From contig OZ004582.1 in NCBI GenBank assembly GCA_963924555.1, positions 1,550,001 through 1,614,000 on the forward strand: a stretch of DNA of 64,000 nucleotides, in the 5' to 3' direction. The DNA comes from Crambe crambe (Eukaryota; Porifera; Demospongiae; Poecilosclerida; Crambeidae). Shown here piece after piece: positions 10,171-21,375 of this stretch. Position 1 is the stretch's first letter. Each line of letters opens with the position of its first letter. A program made the position numbers and the translations under genes. The notes under the pieces were generated by a model. It saw only the letters and a list, made by a program, of their open reading frames with translations. It ran no database searches and had not been told where the DNA came from.

Positions 10171-10566
10171 CAAGCAAACACTTTGAAACCCCGGGTGAAG
10201 AGTAATACACCCTACTTCTTCTGTTGATCTTTTATTCATCATTTCTGTAATTTCACTACAGCAGAGACATTCTATAGCTGTAGGTATTATCATACAGTGA
10301 CCACAAGATTGAGAAACAAAAAAAAATCTAACTATTTAATACACTTGTTTACTTACCAATCTGTATTGAGAAGTCTAGGTGAGTCACCATCACTTGAATC
10401 ACTCCTATCACAGGCTCATAGAGAAATGGATGCACTCCTTCTGGCTCATCAGCACCTTCAAACTCAGAAGATGCATATGAAAGTGCTAGGGAGCTGTCAC
10501 ATGAACTACTTCCTAGTGAAGAGCTTGAGTCTAAAGTGTTTTCTCCAGAACTATGGTCACCTAGAC
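9699..10566. repeat. Large palindrome: two ~399-bp inverted arms around a 71-bp spacer
   Basis: Left arm 9699-10097 and right arm 10169-10566 are inverted copies (for example GTCTAGGTGACCATAGTTCT at 9699 against its complement ending at 10566; CACCCGGGGTTTCAAAGTGT at 10069 against its complement at about 10180). Arms differ by scattered substitutions and by the length of an intron-like stretch (9926-9965 against 10275-10358). The spacer 10098-10168 is single copy. Confidence 0.9.
10039..10566 (-). pseudogene. P2RX7-tail-like protein, 5' part (inverted copy)
   Basis: Inverted copy of the gene piece at 9683-10097. Its exon 2 keeps CGHCMIIPTAIECLCCSEI, the zinc-binding Cys cluster of the P2RX7 tail family, which is lost in the left copy. 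The coding match stops at QSVCLN exactly where the palindrome arm ends; beyond that, minus-strand text is just the complement of the spacer. The N-terminal acidic exon is present but frame-shifted. Confidence 0.6.
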
Positions 10567-10584
10567 GATTATCCAGCCTACTAG

Positions 10585-11134
10585 AGCCTACTACAGAAAT
10601 ACGGCAAACAGCTAAATCGCTGGATTCTTCTTCTTCTCATTATTATTCTTCTTCTTCTTAGACAACCATATCTCTCAAACCACTCAAGCTACAGCTATGA
10701 TTACTGGACAAATCCACTCCAAATTCTACCAACTATGATCTTTTCTACTCGTTGATCCTCGAAAGAGTCGAAAAAGGAGACACTACGGAGCACAGCACTC
10801 GACTAATTCAATTAAGAAGCCATCTTTTCTACAATACGCATTCGCATGTATTTGATATCCAAATTATAATATTACTCAGCTGTCTCTAGCTAGCTAACTA
10901 GCTAGCTCTAGATGATGATAGACTACTGTAGCTGTATCGACTCGGGGATTTAGATTCACCACGGTAGACTCTATTTCAGCATCTTTGACCTCCAAGTATA
11001 GCTCAACACAACTTGACTCGTTGATAATGATTGAGCTGGTATGCTGGAGAACTATTCTTCTTTCATCTATCTCTGCATACACATAGAAGAATGAACTCTA
11101 TACATAGCTAAAACCATAAAAGAGAGGAAAAAAG
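10585..11134. other. No gene seen
   Basis: Contains a TTC/TTA-rich simple stretch (10626-10662) and a short GCTAGCTAGCTAACTAGCTAGC palindromic patch near 10888-10910. No coding support. Confidence 0.4.
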
Positions 11135-11422
11135 ACCAGGGAAAAAAGGATTTCGTGAAATGAAAAAAAATGTACTGCTCAAAAAAAAGTAAGGGATGGA
11201 AATAGGATCAATCTTTGTTCTGTATATCTAGCCAACAATCCCTGCATATACGTCAGGTAGCTTCAGATTATAGTGTAGTAATGTATGTATATGTAGGGAT
11301 TGTTGGCTGGATATACAGAACGAAGATTGATCCTATTTCCATCCTTCTTGTTTCCTTACTTTTTTGAGCAGTGGTCATCCTTACATCTTTTTTCATTTCA
11401 CGAAATCCTTTTTTCCCTTATA
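11135..11422. mobile_element. Foldback MITE, about 290 bp
   Basis: Long inverted arms: 11141-11245 (GGGAAAAAAGGATTTCGTGA ... CTGCTCAAAAAAAAGTAAGG ... CCAACAATCCCTGCATATAC) and 11290-11422 (its complement, with a 25-30 bp longer segment). The same sequence family appears at 18178-18255 and 46171-46265, which supports a mobile repeat. Confidence 0.75.
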
Positions 11423-11759
11423 CGATGTCAGTTGTTTTTTTCACTGAATTTTGATGAATGAAACCCAGAGATACAAGTCAGCTTGCGACGAACGTGTGCA
11501 TACATAACCATGACTGCACATGCTCAGATTTATCAATCCCATAAAGATCAGGTAGAAGATAGTGAATTGGGTATCAAAGATTATTATTGTAGAGAACTTG
11601 AAGATGATGTCTGTAGAACAGACTACTAGATTTTTATGTAACTGTTATTTCAAAAATCTTAAACAAGTTTCCTTTTACTGATAACGTAATAAAGGAATTA
11701 TCATTTTTTGATCCTCGTTGTCACACGGTATCTTCTTGTTCTGGAATCTTATCTCTTGC

Positions 11760-12041
11760 TTATCATTCTCTGATGATGATTTACCTATGGAGTTTAGAGA
11801 CTTTCGTTCAAGCTCTGACAGTGATTTACCAGAATTTAATCCCAAAGAGCATGCCACTATTGAACACTTCTGGGATGCAATGTCTAAGGTGAAATTTGTT
11901 ACTGACATTAACATGCATAAGTATGGAACTCTGGCAGTACTAGCGAAGACTTTACTTGTTTCACCACATTCAAATGCAGACCCTGAGCAATCAAAGAAAG
12001 TAACCTTGACCTTTTTACAGTATGTGACCTATTTAGTGTAA
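11760..12041 (+). pseudogene. hAT-type transposase C-terminal fragment
   Basis: Plus-strand frame 11718-12041 carries FWDAMSKVKFVTDINMHKYG and LAKTLLVSPHSNADPEQSKK. The LLVLPHSNADPERVFS-like motif is the conserved C-terminal dimerisation block of an invertebrate hAT-like family; here it reads SPHSNADPEQSKK and then leaves the family, so the end is eroded. Preceding acidic text (DDDLPMEFRDFRSSSDSDLP) may be unrelated. No upstream catalytic part is visible. Confidence 0.5.
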
Positions 12042-12503
12042 AACTTCAATTATTGTTACACCTTGCTTTGATAATAAGAGTGCCAAACCAGCCACCAGGG
12101 TCAGTCTTTCAAAAGGAGCAGCTCAATATTGACTCTGGAGAAGATACTGAAGAAAATGATTGTTATAACACTGAGTTTTTTTGAGAACCGAAAATTTTTA
12201 TTTGTCCCGGTAAAATCAGGACTCTGGTCCCTGAATTATTGTTCCCAGGGGTTGGGATGTATGTATGGTAGACATTTCGAGATTCACTCATATCTTTCAG
12301 GAAACAATGCCAACACCAACAATGGCCTCTAGGTGGGCACTGATGCTAGGAGCCTATCACTACTCTATTCAATTAAAAAGTAATTGTAATGCAGATGGAT
12401 TGAGTAGACTTGGAAACAAGTGAGCGCAAGAAATTTCTTCTAAATAAGTCTTGTGCTTTAATAAAATACAAGGGGCTGGGTCAAGAGGCCCATACAGCAT
12501 GAG

Positions 12504-14257
12504 GTGAACTCCTTTAACTATTATGTATTTCACACCTATGCAGTTGATAGTGAAGATGAAACTTGGGAGGATAATGAAGAAAATATTGACACTGACTATG
12601 ATCCAGAAGTTCCTGTATTGCCTGATTATTGTACAGATGCTGTTCAGAAGAGTCAGCCTTACTCGTTGCTTTTGTTTCTGGTCCGATTACAAGCCAAATT
12701 TTATCTCCCTGAAACAGCACTGAATTGTTTACTAAAATTTCTATACATATTTTTGTCCATAATAAGTCGTAAAAGTACTTTTGTGGCTCAGATGATTAAT
12801 AAGTTCCCCACGTCAACTTTCCTTTTGGAAAAGTACATGAACTCAAAAGAAACGTTTGTGCGATATGTTGAGTGCCGCCAGTGTGTATGATTATAATCAG
12901 TGCCTTGATAGTAGTGGAATGAGTAAAAAATGTACTTATCGACCTCATCCCACATTTCATAAATATTGCAATGCAAAACTTCTGAAGACAATCAACCTTA
13001 AGGGTGATAAAAAATTAATACCACTTAAAGTATTCTATTACAGCTCACTTCAAGTTTCCCTACAGAAACTTTTACTCTAATTTTATGTGAACATTGGCGT
13101 AAACGCACAGCTTCTACCAGCACCATGAGTGATGTGTATGATGGAAGAATTTGAAAGGAGTTTCAGTTTATTGATGGGAAACCATATTTAGCATCTCCAA
13201 ATGTCTATGCTCTCATGGTTAACATTGACTGGTTTCAACCATACAAGCATACTACCGCTTCAGTTGGTGCCATATATTTAACAGTCATGAACTTACCATG
13301 CACAGTACGATATAAAAGAGAAAATACCATACTTCTAGGCATTATACCAGGCCCTTCTGAACCAGAGAAGAACATCAACCAATTTCTTCGACCATTTGTG
13401 AAAGAACTGCAGCAACATTCCTATGAAGATACTTATAGGAGTGACTTGTGACATGCCAGCAGGAAGGAAGGCATGTGGGTTTTTGAGCCACACTGCTAAT
13501 CTTGGGTGTTGCAGATGTCTTAAAGTTTTTCCTGGAAGTGTTGGATCGAAAGATTATAAGCCAATGAAAACTTAGAACAAACTCTGATCATCGATCATTC
13601 GTAACACTTATTCAGAAAGCCAAAAACAAGACTGAAAAGGAGAAATTGGAATCAAAATATGGCTGCAGATACAGTGTTTTGCTTCAGCTTCCTTACTTCG
13701 ATTGTACAAAAATGCTAGTTATTGATCCAATGCACAATCTTTTTTTAGGCACTGCCAAAAAGATCATTAGACTGTGGACTGATGGTGGTGTATTGTCGAG
13801 TAAAGACTTTGAATACATACAGAGTACTGTTGATAGTATGGAAGTTCCAGCGGAAGAATACCCCACAAAATTGAAACAAGATTCTCCGGTTTTACTGCAG
13901 ACCAATACAAAAACTGGACTCTTTACTATTCTATTCTGGAATTTTGGATGATACTTACCTGGAATGCTGGCGTGACTTTGTGCTGGCATGTTTTCGTTTG
14001 TGCCAGAAGTGTATCTCTGTGGCAGATGTAACTATTGCCGATGCTCTTCTTCTTCAGTTCTGTCAGCGTGTTGAAAGGATTTATGGTACTTGTGCTATTA
14101 CACAACATGCACATGCATTGCCACCTCAAAGATGTTCTGCTTGATTTCGGACCTGTGTATGGATTTTGGTTGTTTGCTTATGAACGCTACAATGTATCTT
14201 GCAACATCAGCCTTCCAGTAACCGTTCTGTAGAAATCGAAGTCATGCGTCGTTTTAT
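12504..14257 (+). pseudogene. CACTA/EnSpm transposase (tnp2-like), decayed
   Basis: In order: acidic N-terminal piece (EDNEENIDTDYDPEVPVLPDYC), zinc-finger-like Cys cluster (VECRQC, QCLDSSGMSKKCTYRPHP; 12870-12960), KLIPLKVFYYSSLQ, VNIDWFQPYKHTTASVGAIY and NLPCTVRYKRENTILLGIIP with GPSEPEKNINQFLRP (13220-13420), CDMPAGRKACGFLSHTANLG (about 13447-13505), LPYFDCTKMLVIDPMHNLFL (13690-13745), LECWRDFVLACFRLC (13960-14005), and LHCHLKDVLLDFGPVYGFWL (about 14110-14170) ending in NRSVEIEVMRRFIDD. This order matches the transposase-family tnp2 proteins. At least six frame changes and stops interrupt it. No CACTA terminal repeats were found. Confidence 0.75.
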
Positions 14258-14266
14258 TGATGATAC

Positions 14267-14464
14267 ATGATATATCATGAAGATTTACACTGGAGAATAG
14301 TATGGCAGCGCAAAGTACAGGGGTTGAAGCTTGAAAAAATAGCAGCTAATTTGTGTGTAGACACCTCTACTATCCAGAGAATTGTCTCCAAATTTGATGC
14401 CACTGGTTATTTTACGAGACCAATAGCATCTAATGTGAATCTAGATTCACTTTTTGACTGTTAA
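14267..14464 (+). pseudogene. HTH fragment of an IS630/Tc1-mariner-like transposase
   Basis: The 65-codon frame has an N-terminal paired-like helix-turn-helix: HWRIVWQRKVQGLKLEKIAA, NLCVDTSTIQRIVSKFDATG. Such LKLEKIAxxLxVDxSTxxRxxxxFxxTG units begin many eukaryotic IS630-related transposases. The text becomes unrelated after about codon 50 and there is no DDE domain downstream, so it is an isolated fragment next to the CACTA remnant. Confidence 0.5.
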
Positions 14465-14625
14465 AATCCAAAAATGATTTTTGGAAATTTACCAAGGCTA
14501 TAGACAATAGCACTCAAATATGAAGCTAGACGTTCAGCATGATGCCTAGATTCACTTTTGAACGTTGAAACCCAAATTGGTCAAGGCTTGGGGAATAATG
14601 TCGAGAGTTGGAATGACCTTGTAAT
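14433..14625. repeat. Imperfect tandem repeat, two ~95-bp units
   Basis: CTAGATTCACTTTTTGACTG (14441) followed by ACCAAGGCTATAGACAATAG, and CTAGATTCACTTTTGAACGT (14547) followed by TCAAGGCTTGGGGAATAATG, are the same unit twice with many substitutions. Confidence 0.45.
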
Positions 14626-14926
14626 ATGCTCTTTACTTATCACAAAGGATAGTGCATACATGGTTGAGCCTGGCAGGAATGAATTTTATTTGCTAGTTGA
14701 ACTAAATTTTAGCACGTCATGAAGCCAACAAATTTCCTGATATGCATCTCCTTTGCTCTACATTTGGTGATGAGAAATTTACAGTGACACAAAACCTGTG
14801 AGATGATATAGGTGGCGATAGGACAGATGTGGCACACAAATCAGCACCGTTAAGGTAGTGATGCATCGAGTTCAGTATTGGTTGTGTTACTTGTTAGAGT
14901 TAGGTGGCTGGCCCAGGCATACAAAC

Positions 14927-14998
14927 CTAGCATCGTCCCCAGGCTCTCCGCACAAGGGGAAAGAACCTCCCCTATGTAGAGCCTGGGGATGAGGCTAG
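14927..14998. repeat. 72-bp hairpin (mini inverted-repeat element)
   Basis: Arms CTAGCATCGTCCCCAGGCTCT (14927-14947) and AGAGCCTGGGGATGAGGCTAG (14978-14998) pair over 21 bp with one mismatch; the loop holds a second short inverted pair (AGGGGAAAG / ACCTCCCCT). Such an element is consistent with a very small MITE. Confidence 0.65.
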
Positions 14999-16108
14999 AC
15001 AGATTTATATTACGTGGACACTGGCTCCTTTACATATTATATATAAATATTGTATTAATTGGACCTCAGGCCGCATTCAGGTAGTCGCTTCATAATACCA
15101 TGCATGCTCCCTGTTCTAGCAGAGCTCCTATTCATATGCCTTCTAGCTTAGCCAGAGCTCATATTAATATAGTAAGTTTGTAGGAGTGTGGCTTTCTCCA
15201 GAGCTATAGAGCTGTATGAATATACAGTCGATATGGCTATATACTAGCTCCTTAGCTTCCCAATGAATTCAGTTAGGTCTTATTTAGTCACACGTTCCTG
15301 TTGAGTTTATGGTGTTGTGATTGTCCATTTGCAGTGTTAGGGTATGCTAACAATGCACACCATATACTTTGACACTGTCACTTACTTACCAATTTTTTAA
15401 TATCTTCAATTATTGGCTTCAAGACAACATCCAAGGAGTATTTATTGATATATTGTACTTTACACAGAGCTACTAACTGGATCATCTTGTAAGTAGACCT
15501 ATATTTGGGACGGACATTTCCAAGTAGAAAATAGAAGGTACCTGTTGTAGCAAAATAATTATAATTATTATTACCGGCACAATCATAAAATTTTTAGCCC
15601 ACTAATTTTATGTATCTTTCTGTGAGATCCAATAGGGTTGCAAACCTCAACGTCATCATAATAGAAGAAAATTTGAATCCCATTTAAATGAACCGAGAAT
15701 AATGTGTGAGACTTAAAATTGCTGCCATCACAATAGTCATTTAGCAAACCAGGTTGATCACTTGAATGGCCTCTTTGTACCTTTATATGTACGTACCATC
15801 ATACAATCATACATTATCTAGCTGCTAAAAATAGGAGACACTGTATTATTTCAAGTATAGGAATATAGACCATTGTTTCTGGAACATCAACCAATCTTCG
15901 CTTGGACCCATAGCCTTTATACTTCCGTTTCGATGGAGTTTAATCATAGATTAAACGGGGTTAACATAGGAGCTCTGAGGCGCGCGCAGGGTAAGAGGAG
16001 TAGATATCTGGCTCACGTGCAAACTCTAGCAGGCAGTTCAGTCCACGTGGCTCCTCTGAGATCTGTTGCTTAATGCCAAATAATCTATAATAACAGGGTT
16101 CTTGGAAA
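14999..16108. other. No gene seen
   Basis: AT-rich, no supported exon. A 66-codon frame at 15873-16073 was inspected and not recognised. Confidence 0.4.
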
Positions 16109-16732
16109 ATGCAGTTGAGGCAAAAATTCAAAAACTTACGTAGACCAGTTCCAAAAAAGAGAATATTAGATTCCAATGAAAGCAATGAAGCAGGTAGCTC
16201 TACTTCTAGTTCCCCAGGTAAGAGATGCTAATTTCTACTTGTACTTGTGTTAATTTGTATGCCTAATGCTTTCCTTTCATACATACTACAGTGAGGAAAA
16301 GAGCTAAGCGATTGGATGCTGATTCCATTAATGTCGATGATGAAGAATGTGACTATGAGGGGGATGTTATGAAACTTCAAGAGGTAAAGAACTCTTTATT
16401 AAATTGCTATTATAACTAAGGTAGACTCTTTTCAGGAAAACGATAAACCAAAACCCAAAAAGAAAGTAGTAAAACGTCTGTTAAAGTCTACCTTTTCTGG
16501 ATGAAGAAAGTGGATTCATAGTGATTTACCTTCTATTAGTGCTGTTTTCGAAACTTTTCCCAATCTAAAGTTATCAAGATATGTAAGTTATGCTACCCAA
16601 AGTCAACATGGTCATCTCTTGCTGAAAAAATATTTATTCAAGCCAGAAATGAAGCTGCTAACCGGACTCAGCTACAACAAATAATGGATTTACAGTGCCA
16701 AGAATTGACCCTGTCTTTCTCTCTCTCTCTCT

Positions 16733-16765
<33 letters not shown>

Positions 16766-17455
16766 GCTCTCTTTTCTATTATGCTATTATATATGTATAC
16801 TCTTCTCTCATACAATAATTATACAGCTCATGATGTAATCAAAGAACTTCATGCTTTTGAATGCCTTGCTTATCTCCTAGCTGGCCGTTCAGTAAAGCAA
16901 AAGGCAGTATACACTTTTCCTGTAACATTGCCGAATTGAAAATTCATGTTTAACATCATATGTACATAGTATTGTTATTCTACTGTGTCCTTTATCGGCG
17001 AGAGGGTGTATTATCACAGCTTAATATCACCATGATTTATAGGCATGCACCCTAAGTCATGATCTCTGTGAAGTTTTGATGTTATAGCTACTTGCTGATA
17101 TACAAAAAAGCAAGAAATTATGCAAGAAACATAAAGAGTCTAAACCAGCAGTATCCTCCCCACCACACACATGTACACATCTCCTCTGTGTCTTCCACTT
17201 ATGGCAAATCTTTTTTCCTTGCAGGATGGAAGTGACTTGGAACTTCAGGTTCAGAATTTTGCCTGCAATTATCCATATATAGTACCAGTCAAGTCAAGTG
17301 AGCAAGTACAATTCTTTATTGCTGCTGAAGGTGTATTATTTGGTGAAACTCAAACTCTATTTGGTACTCTAATTAATCTTATTTCTGTTTACTTTACTTT
17401 CAACATTCAATATCCTATTCTTTGTTTATCTTCATACAACATATCATACTTATGA
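16109..17455 (+). pseudogene. Unrecognised multi-exon gene (basic N-terminus), broken
   Basis: Exon 1 16109-16217 starts with ATG and encodes a basic segment (LRRPVPKKRILDSNESNEAG); intron 16218-16291 (GTAAGA...TACAG) joins in frame to exon 2 16292-16383 (RKRAKRLDADSINVDDEECD); intron 16384-16435 joins to exon 3 from 16436 (ENDKPKPKKKVVKRLLKSTF). An in-frame TGA follows before RKWIHSDLPSISAVFETFPN. A last block at 17225-17455 (YPYIVPVKSSEQVQFFIAAE, TLFGTLINLISVYFTFNIQY) resembles the FxALxxxxxxYFVFNxxYP segment of a repeat-borne metazoan family whose function I do not know. KK/KR clusters suggest nuclear targeting. The stop and the interposed microsatellite suggest it is dead. Confidence 0.5.
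16717..16762. repeat. (CT)n(CA)n microsatellite
   Basis: A CT run of about 8 units directly followed by about 15 CA units; simple sequence, seen directly. Confidence 0.9.
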
Positions 17456-17589
17456 TAAAAGATACACAGCATACACCATCTGTTGTGACTCAACTTGTTA
17501 GTGTTTTGGACAAGATTTAGTTATCTTCTGTTATTATTCTTATTCTTATTCTATTATTCTTATTATTACTACCTATATGATTTGAATTA

Positions 17590-17870
17590 ATGCCCCCTAA
17601 GTAAAGGGATACCAGGTACATGCAACCAACACCAATCAAGGTGTCATGGTAATAGTTAATCACCACCACTAACACCCTTAGAGTTGTTGTGGTAATACTG
17701 CAGATCGTTCATACAACTCCTTACCTAACACTCAAAGGGTGTCATGATAATACAACTTGGTGTTAGGGAAACTCCCCACCTTACACCCTAAGGGTGTTAT
17801 ATTTAAACATGTGTATGAGCACCCCAAAAAGTGTTTTCATAACACACTATTTTTAACAGTGTACTGATGA
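17590..17870. repeat. Repeat with ACACCCT/AGGGTGT palindromic motifs
   Basis: At least four blocks contain AACACCCTTAGAG, CTCAAAGGGTGTCAT, TTACACCCTAAGGGTGTTAT and AAGGTGTCATGGTAATA. The recurring ACACCCTAAGGGTGT palindrome suggests a degenerate MITE or SINE-like insertion. No coding content. Confidence 0.4.
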
Positions 17871-18177
17871 CGATATAGCTGGCTTCCAGTCCTACACTAT
17901 CAGGACCTTGGATAAAAAGTTAACCACTGGTTCTGATATTGAACTGTACAAAGTGTTAAGTGTGGAAGAAGATTATGATGTCCTGATAATACATCTTCAT
18001 TACAGAACAAAAAAGACCAATTAAATTCTAATAATTCAATTACAAAATGTGATAATGTGCGTGCGCATAATTATTATTAAAATCTTGCTCAGGTAGCTAG
18101 CCATGCGTGTAGCTAGCTTAGATTCAACGAGGGTTTATCTGCCTAACTTCAAAACTAAAAAGCTACAGTTCAAAGAA

Positions 18178-18255
18178 AGGAACAAGTAAGGGAAAAAAGA
18201 TGTAGGGATGACCACTGCTCGAAAAAGTAAGGAAACAAGGGTATGTATGAAGGAT
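18178..18255. mobile_element. Partial copy of the 11.1-kb foldback MITE
   Basis: AAGGGAAAAAAGATGTAGGG, TGACCACTGCTCGAAAAAGT and AAGGAAACAAG match the right arm of the element at 11290-11422 (complement) and the copy at 46171-46265. Confidence 0.65.
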
Positions 18256-18740
18256 GGAAGGACACACTAATTTCAATACTTATTGTAACAGATCAAACCA
18301 ATGGGCAACATGCTACAGAGCACATGCTGTAGTGAACACAAACATGTTCATGGAAGCATCACACGGAGTTCTCAAAGTAGTCTACTTAAACCATAAGAAA
18401 AATAGAAGGGTTGATTATCTTGTTACAACATTACTTAAAGCGTCAAGGGATAAAGCATATGAAAGATTTCGTAAACTGGAAGTCGGTAAAAATACACACA
18501 GAATAAATTATGTGAAATAAACAAGCGACACAAGACAGCAGTTACTAAAGGATGCCAGAAGCCTTGCCCTTGCCACCTCATTTGCAGTTCATGTGAAACA
18601 CATCAGTACTTGTGCACTTACTTGGATTCCATCCTCCACAATACTATAATGTAAACATGTACACTTAATAGCAATGCAAATGAACAAAGTTCAACTTACA
18701 AGCACAGAAGTGAAAACAACTAACGATGAAGTTCACATTA
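18254..18740 (+). pseudogene. SWIM zinc-finger transposase-related fragment
   Basis: The frame 18254-18520 reads NQWATCYRAHAVVNTNMFME, ASHGVLKVVYLNHKKNRRVD and DKAYERFRKLEVGKNTHR. A one-base shift then gives NKRHKTAVTKGCQKPCPCHL, CSSCETHQYLCTYLDSIL and, after another single-base loss at 18650, CKHVHLIAMQMNK. The Cys/His order (C-x-C ... CTYLD ... CKHVH) is the SWIM finger of a MULE-related metazoan family. Both frame breaks lie within conserved text, so the fragment is dead. No catalytic MULE core is visible. Confidence 0.6.
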
Positions 18741-19194
18741 ATTTTATTTACTGACAATAAAGAACAAACAGACATACTTCAATTAAGGGGGAAACTTTCA
18801 TAAAGATGCACTAAGAACAGCTGTAGTACACAAAGTCAGCTATCACTATGGTACAAGCTGTAAATAATCCAAACATCGAATGCTACACTTACTACAAAAA
18901 AACACTGGACCAAATAAAAATCATGAATGTCAACTCAAGTTTTTCACCACAAAAAAACAAAGATTATCTTCAGCCCAAAGGATTTCAAAACCATCCCTCT
19001 AACAAATGGATAAGCAGAAGAACCAAAGTTTTGTGGGGTATGTATGAAAGAAAATGATTGCAGTAACAGCAACATCATCAAATGGATTCAGTGTTCATCA
19101 TGTGATCTCTACCTTTAGTATTTCAATGACGTCATCTTTTCCATACCATTCACCAATTACACTATGCATCCATCCTATGATAATACAATAATAG

Positions 19195-19306
19195 CGAGCA
19201 AGTACACATTTGCCTGCTAAGAGCAAGTTAGCTAGCCAGCCACAAATAGGCGAGCAAGTACACATTTGCCTGCTAAGAGCAAGTTAGCTAGCCAGCCACA
19301 AATAGG
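19195..19306. repeat. Perfect 56-bp tandem duplication
   Basis: The unit starting CGAGCAAGTACACATTTGCC and ending CCACAAATAGG occurs at 19195-19250 and again at 19251-19306 without visible mismatch, which suggests a recent event. Confidence 0.9.
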
Positions 19307-19654
19307 TGGACTGAAATATTGACTGATCATTATAGCTTAGCCTAATATATCTGGTATAACAGCTTGCTACCGGTCTTATCAGCTAGCTAGACAAAACATG
19401 CAGGAACCTGAGCAGCTTTTATTTGAAACAAAAAGGAAAATGCGTGGAAGAGGAAGAAAGCGAATGTCAAACACAGTACCGTGAGGAAGGAGGTATTATT
19501 GCTATAATTACATAATGATTATGGTGAATCTATATGTGCCCTAGATCACAGAGATAAAAATGGTTATCTCTCTGATTTTTGTGATGGTACAGCAATCCGA
19601 AAGAACACTCTATTTTCAACTTACCAAGATGCTCTGCAAATGTGACTCAATTTA

Positions 19655-20671
19655 GGAAAAGGGGGCACTTCACGCAAGATAAATTTTTGAGATATGCGCG
19701 TTTAAACTAGCCTTAGGTAAAAAAATTATTTTTATCCACTTCTTTTTCCTTGCCTCCACAGTATCTTCAGTCCTTTATCTAACTTCCTGCCAAATTTCAG
19801 GAAGTGGGAAGGCTTTGAAGTAGGCAAGCGCTCGAGTTGAAGTGAGCTACCTCACCCGGAACTTATTTCACATCCTACGTGCCCAAATTTCAATCTTCAA
19901 TTACGGAGGATGTATGAGCATAATGCGCGGAAATAAGGGAAATTCCCCACACAACAATAAAAATTCATATTGATGATTTCTACTGAATACAAAGTAGCTA
20001 CACAGATATTTAGCTAGCTACAGATAGGAAGAGGTTGTGGTAGGAGCTATCCAACTTCATATGTCAGAAGATCCAGATATAGAGGTGCTGGATGAATTCT
20101 ATGTCTCCTTCAACCCCAAGACAGTAGTCAAACAGAGCCCAGATCCTACCAGTGTCTAGATTCCAACTCAGGCTAACACCACTTCCACAGGAATCAACTA
20201 ATACAGCAGAGATAGGATCATAAAACTTACAAGTACTATTAAAACTACTGATGTACAAACATCTATCTACCCAAACTTTACCTGATCATTATTCAGAACT
20301 TGTTCCATATCTAGCATGCCTCAAATAACCCAAGCGCTCAAAGATAACAACGTAGTAAAGCTAAGTCTACTTCTTCTCCACACAGCTGCTACACGAGGTG
20401 AGAAAAATTGAATGATGTCATCGCGTTATACGGACTTACGTAAGGATTTACGGAGCATTGGGTATTGACCGGAAGTTCAATGTTTAGACGCCGTTTATTG
20501 CAAAACGCTTATTCAATCTTTCTCTGAGGTGATGCACTTCAAGCGCTTATAGCTCCGCGGTGGTTTAAGATTTAGCCTCAAGCGTAGTATCGGTGAAATT
20601 CTAAGGTAATGAGCTATAGCGTGGTATTAATAACTCCATTTTGAATTTTTGCGTGAAGTGCCCCCTTTTCC
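19655..20671. mobile_element. 1017-bp non-autonomous DNA transposon, 23-bp TIRs, TA target duplication
   Basis: Left end GGAAAAGGGGGCACTTCACG (+CAA) at 19655 and its exact complement ending at 20671. Flanks are TA on both sides (19653-19654, 20672-20673). The interior has no transposase-length frame and no recognised protein. A TA duplication with short TIRs fits a Tc1/mariner-like or other TA-targeting superfamily; the superfamily is not assigned. Confidence 0.8.
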
Positions 20672-20673
20672 TA

Positions 20674-21328
20674 TAGCCTGTCACAAATAATGTTTTCAAT
20701 TTTTCAGAGATATGCAATATTTCAGTTAAGGGGGGTTAGACCATTTGAATCAATGTCATGATGACCATTGTATACGCTACACAATTTAGGTACACTTTTA
20801 TAAAGTACAGAAAATGTGTAAATAGGAGTGACCTATAGAGAGGTCAAAACATGACGAAGTTAATTGATTCTTCGGTCATTTTAGGGTTATCTCAAGGTAG
20901 CTCTGCAGGATAGAATGACAATAGCCTTGAATAACCACAGAAGAAAGTGAAGAAGGAGTATAAGCAGTTCCCTCAAATGACTTCCGAGCCGCCAATTCCA
21001 CCCGGTGAAGATGAAGCCTCCACCAGAAAATGCTTTTAATGGAAAAGAAAAAGGTCGTGGTATATACACAACTAAAGTGCCTCAAACCCTGACCCTTCCT
21101 TACAGCCAAATAAGTCTCATATTGTCCACATCCCTATCATTTTTTAATCACAATCATTTTGCAAGTAGCTTAATCTTGAGATGGAGAATATCTCAACTAA
21201 GAAAGAGCTGTCGATAAGGAAATGGGCAGAGCTGGTCCCCAAAGTTTTCCACTGTTATTACTTCAATGCAGGTACGTATTATGTAGGTATACTCGTGTTC
21301 CTTTTCCTGTGTCCTGAACTGAGGTGTT
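20674..21328. other. No gene seen
   Basis: Several 60-80 codon frames on both strands overlap around 20880-21220 but none is recognised or spliced. The segment is repeat-like in composition. Confidence 0.35.
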
Positions 21329-21375
21329 TAAGTAGGGATGGCAGGTCAAAGTCCATAGGACTGTATAAACTAAAT

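Noticed and set aside
9683-10566. A genuine P2X receptor gene
   Set aside because: Only the Cys-rich tail-type domain is present; there are no channel domains or membrane segments, and the structure is a palindrome of a repeat-borne gene.
15873-16185. 66- and 74-codon frames on opposite strands
   Set aside because: The minus one is the shadow of exon 1 at 16109; the plus one has no recognisable features.
19399-19485. Short ORF with an AT-hook-like RGRGRKR
   Set aside because: Only 28 codons, no splice partners identified; too little to call a gene.
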